A stretch of DNA of 64,000 nucleotides from Rhodopirellula sp. (lineage in GTDB: Bacteria; Planctomycetota; Planctomycetia; Pirellulales; Pirellulaceae). The translations under genes and the position numbers were made by a program. Location: assembly GCA_002689655.1 (NCBI GenBank), contig NZHC01000015.1:1-64000 (forward strand). Direction: 5' to 3'. This document shows, in pieces, positions 10,486 to 19,397 of this stretch. Within the stretch, counting starts at the first letter, position 1. Every line of letters starts with the position of its first letter. The notes under the pieces are model-generated. The model searched no databases, was not told the DNA's origin, and saw only the letters and a program-made list of their open reading frames with translations.

Positions 10486-11385
10486 ATGATGCTGATGGAT
10501 GACTTGCAAAGAGCTTTTTCGGCGCTCCTGTCGATTGATTTGAATGTCGTTGATCAGCAGCGGGTGACTGGTGGATGTGTCAGTGAAGCTTGTCGGGTTG
10601 TGACAGAAGATGCCGAGGGGCAGCACCAGACGTGGTTTGCAAAATCGAACCGCGAGTCCTTTCTGAGTAATTTTCAGGCAGAGGCTGATGGCTTGACACG
10701 TTTGGCCGCGGTGGGGGTCATCAAAACGCCCCACCCCGAGACTGTCGGTGTCTCGAGTGATCAAGCTTGGTTGATTATGAAGTGGATCGATCAAAAGCCG
10801 ACAGGACAAAACTTTTTTCGTGATTTTGGAGCCTGCCTGGCGGAAATGCATCGATGCACTTCCGGGACTCGTATTGGCTTGGATCGTGATAACTTTCTGG
10901 GCGCAGCCAAGCAGATCAATTGTTCTGAGGATCGGTGGATTGATTTTGTGGCTGAGAATAGGCTTCGTTTTCAGCTTCGACGGGGAGTCGACCAGGAACT
11001 GATTGACGGTTCACTGCGTCGAGCCTGCGAGAGGGTCATCACTGGTTTGGATCAATGGTTGGATGGACGCGTCGACATTACATCGCTGTTGCACGGAGAC
11101 TTGTGGAGTGGAAACTATCTTTGCGATTTCCAAGGTCGGCCTGTGCTGATCGATCCTGCTGTTTATTACGGCTGCCGAGAGGCGGAATTTGGCATGCTGA
11201 TGCTGTTTGGGGCATGCCCTGCCTCGTTTTACGACAGTTATCAGCAAGTCTTTCCCATGACGGCCGGTTGGCAGCGTCGTGTCAATGTTTATGTTTTCTA
11301 CCATCTACTGAACCATCTGAATCTGTTTGGCAGTAGCTATCATGGGCAATGTCAGCAGATGGCTGAACAGATTCTTCGCGCCTGA
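10486..11385 (+). CDS. Fructosamine/ketosamine-3-kinase family protein
   Basis: This is a protein of about 299 residues of the fructosamine kinase family (aminoglycoside-phosphotransferase-like fold). Family members phosphorylate ketosamine adducts on proteins so that they fall off, a form of deglycation; bacterial members often act on ribulosamines. The catalytic loop HGDLWSGN and the metal-binding DPAVYYG segment (DFG equivalent) are both present, as is the N-terminal GGCVSEA loop. GTG at 10477 is an alternative start three codons upstream. It is close behind the ThuA-like gene and probably co-transcribed. Substrate is inferred from family only. Confidence 0.8.
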   Translation: MMLMDDLQRAFSALLSIDLNVVDQQRVTGGCVSEACRVVTEDAEGQHQTWFAKSNRESFLSNFQAEADGLTRLAAVGVIKTPHPETVGVSSDQAWLIMKWIDQKPTGQNFFRDFGACLAEMHRCTSGTRIGLDRDNFLGAAKQINCSEDRWIDFVAENRLRFQLRRGVDQELIDGSLRRACERVITGLDQWLDGRVDITSLLHGDLWSGNYLCDFQGRPVLIDPAVYYGCREAEFGMLMLFGACPASFYDSYQQVFPMTAGWQRRVNVYVFYHLLNHLNLFGSSYHGQCQQMAEQILRA

Positions 11386-11479
11386 GGCGAATGTTGCGTT
11401 TGAACACGAACGCACCAAGTCAAGTCTATAGTAACCATGCATTTGCTAACCGAATTCACCCCACAGCCAGATCAGAATC

Positions 11480-12265
11480 ATGCTTGCTGCACGTGTCATT
11501 CCCTGTCTTGATGTTCATGATGGCCGAGTTGTCAAAGGTACAAATTTTGTCAATTTGAGAGATGCGGGGGACCCTGTTCAGGTTGCTCGCAGATACGAGG
11601 ATGAGGGTGCCGATGAGCTTGTTTTTCTGGATATCACTGCGAGTCATGAAAAACGTGACATCATTCTTGACGTTGTGAGACGGACTGCCGAACAGGTTTT
11701 CATGCCCCTGACGGTGGGTGGCGGTGTTCGCACCATCGATGATGTTCGCTCATTATTGTCTGCGGGATGTGACAAAGTTTCGATCAACTCTGCGGCATGT
11801 AAAGATCCCGATTTTGTTCGCAAAGCGGCGGACCGATTCGGAAGCCAATGCATCGTGGTCAACATTGACCCCAAGCGAGTTGTCAAAGACGGTCAAGAAG
11901 TCTGGGAGGTCCACATCAATGGGGGGCGGAAGCCCACTGGGTTGATGGCCGTGGACTGGGCACGTGAGGTCGAGGCTCTAGGTGCAGGTGAAATTGTGCT
12001 GACGAGCATGGATGCGGACGGAACCTGTGATGGCTATGATCTGCCGGTTACCGCCGCGGTTAGTGAGGCTGTTTCCATTCCAGTGGTGGCTAGTGGTGGG
12101 GCAGGTAGTCCCGCCCATTTGGTTGACGCGATTCAAAAAGGAAAAGCTGACGCAGCTTTGGCAGCCAGTATCTTTCACTTTGGTCAGTTTACGATCTCAG
12201 AAACAAAACAGATCATGAGAGATGCAGGCATACCCGTGCGTCTGGAATCTGGAAACGTCAGGTAA
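11480..12265 (+). CDS. hisF: Imidazole glycerol phosphate synthase subunit HisF
   Basis: This 261-residue TIM barrel is the cyclase subunit of the HisFH complex in histidine biosynthesis. It takes ammonia from HisH and converts PRFAR to imidazole glycerol phosphate and AICAR, which feeds purine synthesis (PurH is encoded 1.1 kb downstream). Catalytic Asp11 is seen in [15 protein letters not shown], and the second catalytic Asp in [13 protein letters not shown]. The phosphate-binding loops TVGGGVRT and ASGGAG are intact. Length is normal. No other his genes are adjacent, so it is a dispersed pathway gene. Confidence 0.97.
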   Translation: MLAARVIPCLDVHDGRVVKGTNFVNLRDAGDPVQVARRYEDEGADELVFLDITASHEKRDIILDVVRRTAEQVFMPLTVGGGVRTIDDVRSLLSAGCDKVSINSAACKDPDFVRKAADRFGSQCIVVNIDPKRVVKDGQEVWEVHINGGRKPTGLMAVDWAREVEALGAGEIVLTSMDADGTCDGYDLPVTAAVSEAVSIPVVASGGAGSPAHLVDAIQKGKADAALAASIFHFGQFTISETKQIMRDAGIPVRLESGNVR

Positions 12266-12291
12266 GGGGCCTGCGAGCGTGCAGTCAGTGG

Positions 12292-13025
12292 TCAGCGTGA
12301 GGCAACCGCCCGGGTGATTTTGAGATCATCGATTTCAATACCTTGGTCTCCGCCCTTTTGCATCCACAGCAGCTTGCGCTCTTTTGTGTTGAGGCAGGAG
12401 TGTCGCAACGTTTTGCTCCATATTTGGCGATCGACTGAAATCGTCACCTCGTGATTTCGGAAGGTCACGCTCACGTCATGCCATTGATTAATTTTGAGGT
12501 TGACCACGTCTTTTTGCAACTTTTGGCTGAGACGAAACGCACCACTCACTTTGTCTGCTGGGCGATCTATGTTTGACGTTTTGGGTGATTGGGATCCAAT
12601 GAGTGGTCGTCGATCTGAAGCTGAACGCCGGTGGGAAGTTGTTTGACACGCAACAAATGATCAACACTACCAAACCCATCATCGCCATCAATGAAAAACC
12701 AAATCAAACTGTCTTGCTGCAAGAAGCGGAAGCGAAAAGAGATTGCGAGGTCTTTGGCTTCAACCTGAAGAGGGGTGAGGCCCAGATGGATCATGGGTGG
12801 ATATTTGCCACCACCTTCACCCCGGGTCCACAGAACTCCGTTCCGGATACAGCTGTTTCCGTTCGGGATTTTTGTCAGAAAACGGCTCGGATCGTAATTG
12901 TCAAAGTTCTCAGAGAAGTCCAACGGAGCTTGAACAGTTGAATCTTCCAAGCGATAGATCGCTAGGTGTTGGACGAGTATTCCCAACAATGTGATCGTGT
13001 TGATGGAGCTCGTGAGGTGTTTCAT
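12292..13025 (-). pseudogene. Concanavalin-like (LamG/DUF1080-type) secreted protein, frameshifted
   Basis: Two reading frames together make one protein of about 245 residues. The 5' part (13025 down to a TAG near 12567) begins with a hydrophobic leader and has beta-rich text such as DFSENFDNYDPSRF and LAISFRFRFLQQDSLIWFF. The 3' part continues in another frame with WHDVSVTFRNHEVTISVDRQ and IEIDDLKI. These match the pattern of concanavalin-like/3-keto-disaccharide hydrolase (DUF1080-like) domains. One extra A in the A4 run at 12579-12582 (TTTT on plus) would join the frames as PKTSNIDRPADKVSGAF. It is therefore a recent one-base deletion or a sequencing error. Function unknown. Confidence 0.7.
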
Positions 13026-13415
13026 GGTGATATCTGAGATGTGCGGTCGACTTTTTGCTTCGCATCTTAAGTTTTTAAGATCGGAGTTTGGGCGAAACCA
13101 ACGCTTTCAAGTTCGTTAATTTTTGGCGTTGTACCGTCAGATGCCGTAAAGTCAGGTAGTCTCACCTTGGCGATTATCGGGCTGGCGACATGTGAAAAAG
13201 GTTCGAGCCATCGGTTCCGGGCTTGTCCCCGCTTGACCATTATCCATCACCTCATAAAACAGTGCCTGCACGGATGCCGAGGTAGCTCTTCAGGGAGAAA
13301 CGCTGATACAACCTGAGTCGTATTGAGAAGTGGATGCAGGGAAGCGTGAGTGGTGTTTAGTGGTGTTTGCTGACCGGTTTTAGCTAATCTTTCCTTTCAA
13401 CCCCAGATTACGAAC
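13026..13415. other. Intergenic region upstream of purH
   Basis: These 390 bp between the frameshifted gene and purH must hold the purH promoter. A 10-bp near-direct repeat (tggtgttta, then g, then tggtgtttg) occurs at 13351-13370, close upstream of purH. I see no recognised purine riboswitch core, tRNA or small gene. Confidence 0.4.
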
Positions 13416-14987
13416 GTGTCCGACGTCGTCCCAATTCGAACTGCTCTGATTAGCGTCAGCGACAAAATGGGGCTTGCCGACCTGGCGGCAGGCTTGCAGC
13501 GAGCAGGAGTCCGTATCTACAGTACGGGCGGAACTCGCAAACACTTGGAACAGTCTGGCATTGATGTGCTGGACGTCGCTGAGTACACCGGATTTCCGGA
13601 AATGCTTGATGGTCGGGTCAAAACGCTCCATCCAAAAATTTTCGGTGGTATCCTTGCGATTCGCGATCGTGATGATCACATGGATGCAATCAGCGATCAT
13701 GACATTGAGCCGTTTGATCTTGTGGTGGTGAACCTGTATCCCTTTGCTGCAACCGCCTCACGGGCTGGTTCGACTCGCGCAGAGTGTGTGGAACAAATTG
13801 ATATCGGGGGCCCAAGCCTCGTTCGAGCTGCAGCCAAGAATCATAACGACGTTGCTGTGGCCACCAGTCCCGAGCAATACGGAGAATTACTGGAGCAATT
13901 GGATTCGACTGGTGGGTCCAGTTTTGCGTTTCGTGAGAAACTTGCGGCTGATGCCTTCGATCACACAGCCGGTTACGATCGTGCGATTGCTGATTTCATG
14001 CGTGGTGAAAATATTGGTGGTGAGTTCCCCGCCAGTTTGCACGTTTCTTTGAAGCGCAAGATGCAACTGCGTTATGGTGAGAATCCACATCAACGTGCTG
14101 CCGTGTACAGCGATCCAAACGCCAGATCGGCTAATGTCGTTTCTGCTCGGCAGCTTAGCGGTAAGGACTTGTCCTACAACAATCTGCTGGATCTTGATTC
14201 AGCTTTGGACATTGTCCGCGGTTTTGGGGGCCCCGCTGTTTCTGTCATGAAACACAATAACCCATGTGGAGCTGCTACCGACGAGAAGCTTGTGGAGGCT
14301 TGTCGGAAAGCTCTGGCCGGTGATCCACTGAGTGCGTTTGGTTCGGTTCTTGGGTTCAACCGAACCGTGGACACGGCAACCGCGGAATTACTGTGCGAAC
14401 CCGGTTTGTTCATCGAGGCGATTGTTGCACCGGACTTCGAAGCACAGGCTGTCGGGTTGCTCACCACACGACCTCGGTGGCGAGATAATGTTCGCCTGAT
14501 GCAGGCGGGAAGATTGGACGAGCCAGCACCGCAGATTCAAAGGCGATTCATCAGCGGCGGAATGTTGCTGCAGGACGCCGATCGGATGACAAGTTCGTCA
14601 CTGCAATGGAAAACGGTCACAGAAGAGCAGATCGAAGATGAACTCTGGGACGATGTTTCCTTCGCATGGGAAATGGTCCGGCACGTCAAGAGTAATGCCA
14701 TCGTGCTCGGGAAAGATACTTCCCTGATTGGTGTGGGTGCCGGCCAAATGAGTCGCGTCGATAGTGTTGAAATCGCAATCGAAAAAGCAGGAGAACAGGC
14801 ACCCGGATCCGTGCTCGCTTCAGATGCGTTTTTCCCCTTCCCCGATTCCATTGAGGCGGCCGCCGATGCTGGAATCGTCGCCATCATTCAACCGGGAGGC
14901 TCAAGGCGTGATGATGAAGTCATCGACGCCTGCAACCAGCATGGCATGCCAATGGTGTTCACTGGAAGACGACACTTTAAGCACTAA
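13416..14987 (+). CDS. purH: Bifunctional AICAR transformylase/IMP cyclohydrolase PurH
   Basis: This is a 523-residue protein with a GTG start. It catalyses the last two steps of IMP synthesis: formylation of AICAR with 10-formyl-THF, then ring closure. The N-terminal MGS-like cyclohydrolase domain (about 1-200) has [15 protein letters not shown] and NLYPFA. The C-terminal transformylase domain has the KHNNPCGAA motif and GDPLSAFGS. Length is normal. The TAA stop shares its last A with the ATG of trpC (TAATG), so the two genes are translationally coupled even though they belong to different pathways. Confidence 0.97.
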   Translation: MSDVVPIRTALISVSDKMGLADLAAGLQRAGVRIYSTGGTRKHLEQSGIDVLDVAEYTGFPEMLDGRVKTLHPKIFGGILAIRDRDDHMDAISDHDIEPFDLVVVNLYPFAATASRAGSTRAECVEQIDIGGPSLVRAAAKNHNDVAVATSPEQYGELLEQLDSTGGSSFAFREKLAADAFDHTAGYDRAIADFMRGENIGGEFPASLHVSLKRKMQLRYGENPHQRAAVYSDPNARSANVVSARQLSGKDLSYNNLLDLDSALDIVRGFGGPAVSVMKHNNPCGAATDEKLVEACRKALAGDPLSAFGSVLGFNRTVDTATAELLCEPGLFIEAIVAPDFEAQAVGLLTTRPRWRDNVRLMQAGRLDEPAPQIQRRFISGGMLLQDADRMTSSSLQWKTVTEEQIEDELWDDVSFAWEMVRHVKSNAIVLGKDTSLIGVGAGQMSRVDSVEIAIEKAGEQAPGSVLASDAFFPFPDSIEAAADAGIVAIIQPGGSRRDDEVIDACNQHGMPMVFTGRRHFKH

Positions 14988-15772
14988 TGACGATTCTCGA
15001 CCAGATTATCGTAGAAACTCGTAAGACGATTGAGGCAGATCGTGGACGGCAGTCCACGGATGAGCTTGAGTCGCTGGTTCGCGATATGTCCCCATGCCGT
15101 GACTTCTACGCTGCTTTAAAAGCAGGGTCTGAAGTTCAGTTGATCGCTGAAGTCAAGCGTGCCAGTCCCTCTGCAGGATTGATTCGTGAAGACTTCGATC
15201 CGGTTCACATTGCCCGTAGCTACGCTGAAGCCGGCGCAGCATGTATCAGCGTTTTGACCGATGCACCATTCTTCAAGGGATCGCTCGATTATCTGGTCGA
15301 GATCCGCAAGGCGCTCGAACTGCCACTGCTTCGCAAAGATTTTATTGTCGATCGATACCAATTGCTGCAGGCGCGTGCAGCGGGGGCGGATTGTGTTCTG
15401 CTGATCGCTGAATGTTTGTCGCCCGAACAGCTTCTCAGCCTGCATGACCAGACCGTTGAGCTTGGAATGCAGACGTTGATCGAGTTGTTTGATCCAGCGA
15501 ATCTGCCAGCTGTGCTTGCAACGGGAACAAGGCTCGTTGGGGTTAATAATCGGAATCTGCATACGTTTGAAACATCTATCGATCACACTCTGACACTTCG
15601 TCCCAAAATCCCAGAGGACCGACTGTTAGTGGGTGAAAGCGGAATTCGCACGCACCAAGATGTTCAAGTCTTGGGTGCAGGCGGCGTGAAGGGGATTCTT
15701 GTGGGTGAGTCGCTGATGAGACAGCCCGACATTGGTCTGGCGACTCGGAAGCTGCTGGGTACTGCGGAGTAG
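14987..15772 (+). CDS. trpC: Indole-3-glycerol phosphate synthase TrpC
   Basis: This 261-residue TIM barrel of tryptophan biosynthesis converts CdRP to indole-3-glycerol phosphate. Key segments are AEVKRASPSAG with the catalytic lysine, LLRKDFIVD with the second lysine, GVNNRNLHTF and LVGESGI for phosphate binding. It is monofunctional, with no TrpF fusion. It overlaps purH by one base. No other trp genes are in the window. Confidence 0.97.
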   Translation: MTILDQIIVETRKTIEADRGRQSTDELESLVRDMSPCRDFYAALKAGSEVQLIAEVKRASPSAGLIREDFDPVHIARSYAEAGAACISVLTDAPFFKGSLDYLVEIRKALELPLLRKDFIVDRYQLLQARAAGADCVLLIAECLSPEQLLSLHDQTVELGMQTLIELFDPANLPAVLATGTRLVGVNNRNLHTFETSIDHTLTLRPKIPEDRLLVGESGIRTHQDVQVLGAGGVKGILVGESLMRQPDIGLATRKLLGTAE

Positions 15773-15784
15773 GTGAATTGCAGA

Positions 15785-15940
15785 TCAGGTTTCGGGGGCT
15801 TTGGAGAAGGTGCCATCCGGGGTCCAGATTGCGGCTTCTTGCGGGAAGCAGTTTTCTCGTGTTGTGCCGCCAGCGGATAGCAACCGCTTTGCAGCAGTGA
15901 TGAAGGAGCGGACGTTGGCAGCAGTGACCTGACTTGTGTA
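15785..15940 (-). other. Startless 51-codon open stretch, possible gene remnant
   Basis: Between two in-frame TGA codons on the minus strand lies an open stretch whose translation looks protein-like rather than random, ending in PQEAAIWTPDGTFSKAPET. There is no ATG or GTG in it and only an unsuitable internal TTG. It sits between the convergent trpC and diadenylate-cyclase-like genes. It could be the C-terminal remnant of a lost gene. I do not recognise the family. Confidence 0.3.
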
Positions 15941-15965
15941 TCAGTCGTCAGGCTTGGAATCCCGC

Positions 15966-16910
15966 TTAGGCTTCTGGCGGAGTGGGAGGCGGTTCGAACG
16001 CGAACTCCTGCCACTTCACTGCTTTGTCCATCGGTTCGATTCGCATCACCAGATTTCCGTCTTGATAAAGTCTTACGGTACCGGTGGATTGGCTGACAAC
16101 GACAGAAATCGCTTTGGTTTTTCGCGTGATCGCCGCGGCTGCCCAGTGTCGTGCGCCCAGGCCTTTCGTCATGGTCAGGTCTTCATGTGAGACCTCCAGC
16201 ATTTGCCGACTGCGTTCGATGATTCCATCGCTGCCAATCAGAAACGCACCGTCGAGTTGTGCGATTTCCTTGGCATCTTCTTGAACACGGGCATCCAGCA
16301 GGTTCCGGTGCTTCTTGTTGTAGCCACGAAAGGGATCGACACCACTGTCATTGGAATGTTCGAGAACCTTGCGGGTATCACCAACGACGAATAAGGTGCC
16401 CACGGCTTTACCCTCGCGACCCTCACGTCCAATTTGGGCTGCCAAATCAACGACCACCTTGATCGTCTGCAATGGAACGCGGCTCTCGAGCATCTGCAGG
16501 TCACGGCTGGTCAGTCGCCGCATGCGCTCATCAAGCTGCAAGTGGCTGATGGAATCGAGTCGATTCTGTTGGAAACCGCGATAGACCGCTACCACTTCTC
16601 CGTTGGTGCGGATCAACTCGTCCGCAGCAGCTTCCAGCAATGCATGCTGTAGGCGTTCAAGAAGTGGAGCTTTTTCTTTGTTGAGGACTACCGTTTTCAG
16701 GCCAGCTTCCGAGGCACCCTCAAGATCTTCCTGAGAATCCAAGGCGACAATGACTGGCTTGCTCATCTCGCTGGTCAGCTCGACAATTCGCTTCCAATCA
16801 GTTGATCCATCCAGAAGAATGAGCAATGCATCCGCGTTCCGCGCCTGAAGCAACGCTATGGCTGAAGAAACCATCGCGGAGTTGTGTTTGGTCAGTCGTT
16901 GCGTTGCCAT
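15966..16910 (-). CDS. Diadenylate-cyclase (DAC) domain protein
   Basis: This is a 314-residue soluble protein. Residues about 205-295 match the DisA_N/DAC domain, which makes c-di-AMP from two ATP. The DGA motif is intact at 220-222 (LDGAFLIGSDG). The nucleotide-binding RHR motif reads RHW (GARHWAAAA, 252-260), so one normally conserved Arg is Trp. Residues 1-100 form a separate alpha/beta-looking domain (possibly sensory), and 105-200 a linker containing GREGREGKAVGTLFVVGD. There are no membrane segments, unlike CdaA, and no helix-hairpin-helix DNA-binding region, unlike DisA. It ends in a proline-rich tail. It is a stand-alone gene on the minus strand. Confidence 0.75.
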   Translation of the reverse strand: MATQRLTKHNSAMVSSAIALLQARNADALLILLDGSTDWKRIVELTSEMSKPVIVALDSQEDLEGASEAGLKTVVLNKEKAPLLERLQHALLEAAADELIRTNGEVVAVYRGFQQNRLDSISHLQLDERMRRLTSRDLQMLESRVPLQTIKVVVDLAAQIGREGREGKAVGTLFVVGDTRKVLEHSNDSGVDPFRGYNKKHRNLLDARVQEDAKEIAQLDGAFLIGSDGIIERSRQMLEVSHEDLTMTKGLGARHWAAAAITRKTKAISVVVSQSTGTVRLYQDGNLVMRIEPMDKAVKWQEFAFEPPPTPPEA

Positions 16911-17001
16911 CGACAGCCGAGCCCTAAGAAGAAATGGGACAGGATGTCAATACTTTAGTCGATGGTGCGCGTCACGGACAGGCAAACAAGTCAAAAGATG
17001 A

Positions 17002-19284
17002 TCAACGGCGAGATTGACTGCCCGATTTTGCCACTGAACTTGATTGCCATGCCTTGTCACCCCCGTAGGCTCGCTCGTAGTACATTGCGAGAGATCGCAA
17101 TGCATGCCCCTTGGGGCCTATTTTCCATTTGTGCCCACGTTCGGTGTAGATCGCATTGGCTAAGAAACGCACCGCATTGACGAGACCGGGTTCCTGAAGT
17201 TCGGCGTCAGGAGTGATTGTCAGTAACCACTCCACCATGTGGCCTGTGGTCTGAATCTTGCGATCCATATCACCGTTGTCCTCACGACCCTCAAACCAGT
17301 CAGTGCTCATTGAGCCGTCACGATTCTGCAGGCGATAGGCGTATTTCTCGAAATCGTTCATGAAGATTTCGGCTCGCTTCCACTGACCGGTGATCGGCTT
17401 GCCGGCAGCACGTCGCTTTCGCAGAGCATGGGCAAAACCCATCAGACGGTGTGTTCCGCCACAGGCCGCCCCCACAATGGGTTGTGAAAGCTCTTCCCGG
17501 ATCAAGCGTTCAAAGCTCCACGTTTCACCATCTGCGTTGAGCCAGATGGTGTCTGTGTCGAGGTAATGGGACAAACCAATCAGTGAGAAGGTAAGCTCTT
17601 CTCCAGAGCGGCAAGCCAGCATCTCGGACTCAACCACGTCGCGTATTGAGAACTTTTGAGCTGAGGCGTAGACCGGGTAATCCAAGGGTACGTCACAAAG
17701 TGCTAAGACAGCTAGGAACTGAGCTTGGTGACCCTGCAGACCTACACCGCTGCGTGCGGCGATGGCATCATTCTCGGTTGTCAGCAAACGCTGCCCCCGA
17801 CATGCGTTGTTCCCAGCAATCCAGGCGATTGCACTGTGTTTGCGATTGCCGACACGAATCTTGGTATCCGCACCAAATACCATGATCGAGTGCAACATTC
17901 CCCAGTTGCTTCGCTCGTTGGCTGCGTCCGGCCTGGCGTAGTGATACAGCAGTCCCTGTTTGAGCGTGTTCTGCATGCGAGAAACAGAACGTGTCAGCTT
18001 AATTGGCTCGGCAGGACGACCTGTGTAGTCCAGTTTCGTGGCTCGCGGGTTATCGCTGCTCACGAACTGTGATGTCGGCTTTTTCTTTGCTTCTTCCTCC
18101 GCCTTCAGTGATTCTGTCTCGCTTTCCGCTAAGCCGGATTTGTCTGAAACAGTCCCATCTGCCTGCAGCCGCAGTTTGCGAACCTTAACAACATCTTCTT
18201 TCTTCGGTACGGCATCGCCGGTCGGCTCGGTCGCTTCGTTCCCTGCCTCTGACGGACCAGCCAAACTCTCCTGTTCCAGCTTGCTATCCGAACCTTCGTC
18301 TGTCCCCCACTCAGCCGTTTGGTCTTCATCAGAAACTGTCGGGTCGGCTTCGCTAGTTGCAGTTTCATTGACGGCAACCATTTCGCCATCCGATTGCGAA
18401 TCATCAACCGTTTGTTCCGAGCTCTCCGCTGTTGCACTACTTTTCTCAGGTGGGGCAAGCTGCTGCCGGGGAGCTGAATTCGAATCTTCCGGGCGAACCA
18501 CAGCACTGTCTTCTGATAATGGACTTTCCTCACCCACGATCACTGGGCCGCCTTTGAGTATTGCAGTCGACTTCTCACCGATCTGCGACTGGCTATTGCT
18601 GGAGTCGCTGCCCTTGAGCTCCAGCTTGGACTTCCTGTCAGTCGTTGGTTGTTGAGTTGTCTCACTCACCTTCGCCGAAATGCCAGTCACCGCACTCTCT
18701 GTTGATACTTTTCCAGACGCTGTGGTCGGCATCGCGGGTGCAGTTGCTTGGACTCCGCCAGGTTGAGCACTGTTCCCTGTCGAAGCAGGTGACTCGCCTT
18801 TGACAGTCTGCAGTTTGGTTTGCGGTGTCAGTTGACTGGCATCCAACTGTCCATTCGAAACCGTTTTTGGGTCGGCCTGCTCGGGATTGCTCTTCAGGTC
18901 AGCGTAGTTCGGCACCTGAGTCTTGACACGACCGCGAGTCACCCAGCCGCTTCCAATCTCGGGAACGACTAATGACATCGATGGCGGGTCGGGTATCGCT
19001 GCCGGCGGTCTCGGTGGAGTCATCTTGATCGATGGCTTTGCGCTTGGTGTCGTAAGCTTCTCTAGCAACCAAGGACGTCGCGCGATCCTGATCTTCAATG
19101 TTGAGTTCAGAGGAGCATTTTCTTGAACATTTGTGCCCGAACGCTCCGCAGGCATCCGCAGCATCGGTGGAACTTGTGGCTCAGCAGCAGAAACCCGCGC
19201 GTTGCCAGCAAAGGTAGACATTGAAGCAATGGAAATCGCCAAGCACCAGCGACGATAGATAGGCGAGGATCGACGTTGCTGCAC
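17002..19284 (-). CDS. Secreted 760-residue protein with long disordered linker
   Basis: The N-terminus has a signal sequence with a basic start (RRWCLAISIASMSTFAGNARVSA). Residues about 60-430 are low complexity, rich in Ser, Thr, Glu, Asp, Pro and Gln, and likely disordered. Residues about 445-740 form a folded domain with helical, repeat-like text such as HSAIAWIAGNNACRGQRLL, GLSHYLDTDTIWLNADG and KIQTTGHMVEWLL. The pattern reminds me of alpha-alpha toroid (prenyltransferase/squalene-cyclase-like) folds, but I cannot name a family. Probably periplasmic or surface-located. Function unknown. Confidence 0.7.
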   Translation of the reverse strand: MQQRRSSPIYRRWCLAISIASMSTFAGNARVSAAEPQVPPMLRMPAERSGTNVQENAPLNSTLKIRIARRPWLLEKLTTPSAKPSIKMTPPRPPAAIPDPPSMSLVVPEIGSGWVTRGRVKTQVPNYADLKSNPEQADPKTVSNGQLDASQLTPQTKLQTVKGESPASTGNSAQPGGVQATAPAMPTTASGKVSTESAVTGISAKVSETTQQPTTDRKSKLELKGSDSSNSQSQIGEKSTAILKGGPVIVGEESPLSEDSAVVRPEDSNSAPRQQLAPPEKSSATAESSEQTVDDSQSDGEMVAVNETATSEADPTVSDEDQTAEWGTDEGSDSKLEQESLAGPSEAGNEATEPTGDAVPKKEDVVKVRKLRLQADGTVSDKSGLAESETESLKAEEEAKKKPTSQFVSSDNPRATKLDYTGRPAEPIKLTRSVSRMQNTLKQGLLYHYARPDAANERSNWGMLHSIMVFGADTKIRVGNRKHSAIAWIAGNNACRGQRLLTTENDAIAARSGVGLQGHQAQFLAVLALCDVPLDYPVYASAQKFSIRDVVESEMLACRSGEELTFSLIGLSHYLDTDTIWLNADGETWSFERLIREELSQPIVGAACGGTHRLMGFAHALRKRRAAGKPITGQWKRAEIFMNDFEKYAYRLQNRDGSMSTDWFEGREDNGDMDRKIQTTGHMVEWLLTITPDAELQEPGLVNAVRFLANAIYTERGHKWKIGPKGHALRSLAMYYERAYGGDKAWQSSSVAKSGSQSRR

Positions 19285-19397
19285 AGCTAGCTCCCATGTA
19301 GTTAAACCTACATGTGCTATCGGACATCAGCGGCTTGGAGTTTACATCGAAAAAACATACGGCACGGATTGCTGGGGCTGGAAAATTGAGTAATTGA

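Noticed and set aside
18038-18655. Plus-strand 205-codon Ser-rich frame
   Set aside because: It is the antisense of the acidic Ser/Glu-rich linker of the secreted 760-residue protein; the composition mirrors it and there is no ribosome-binding site.
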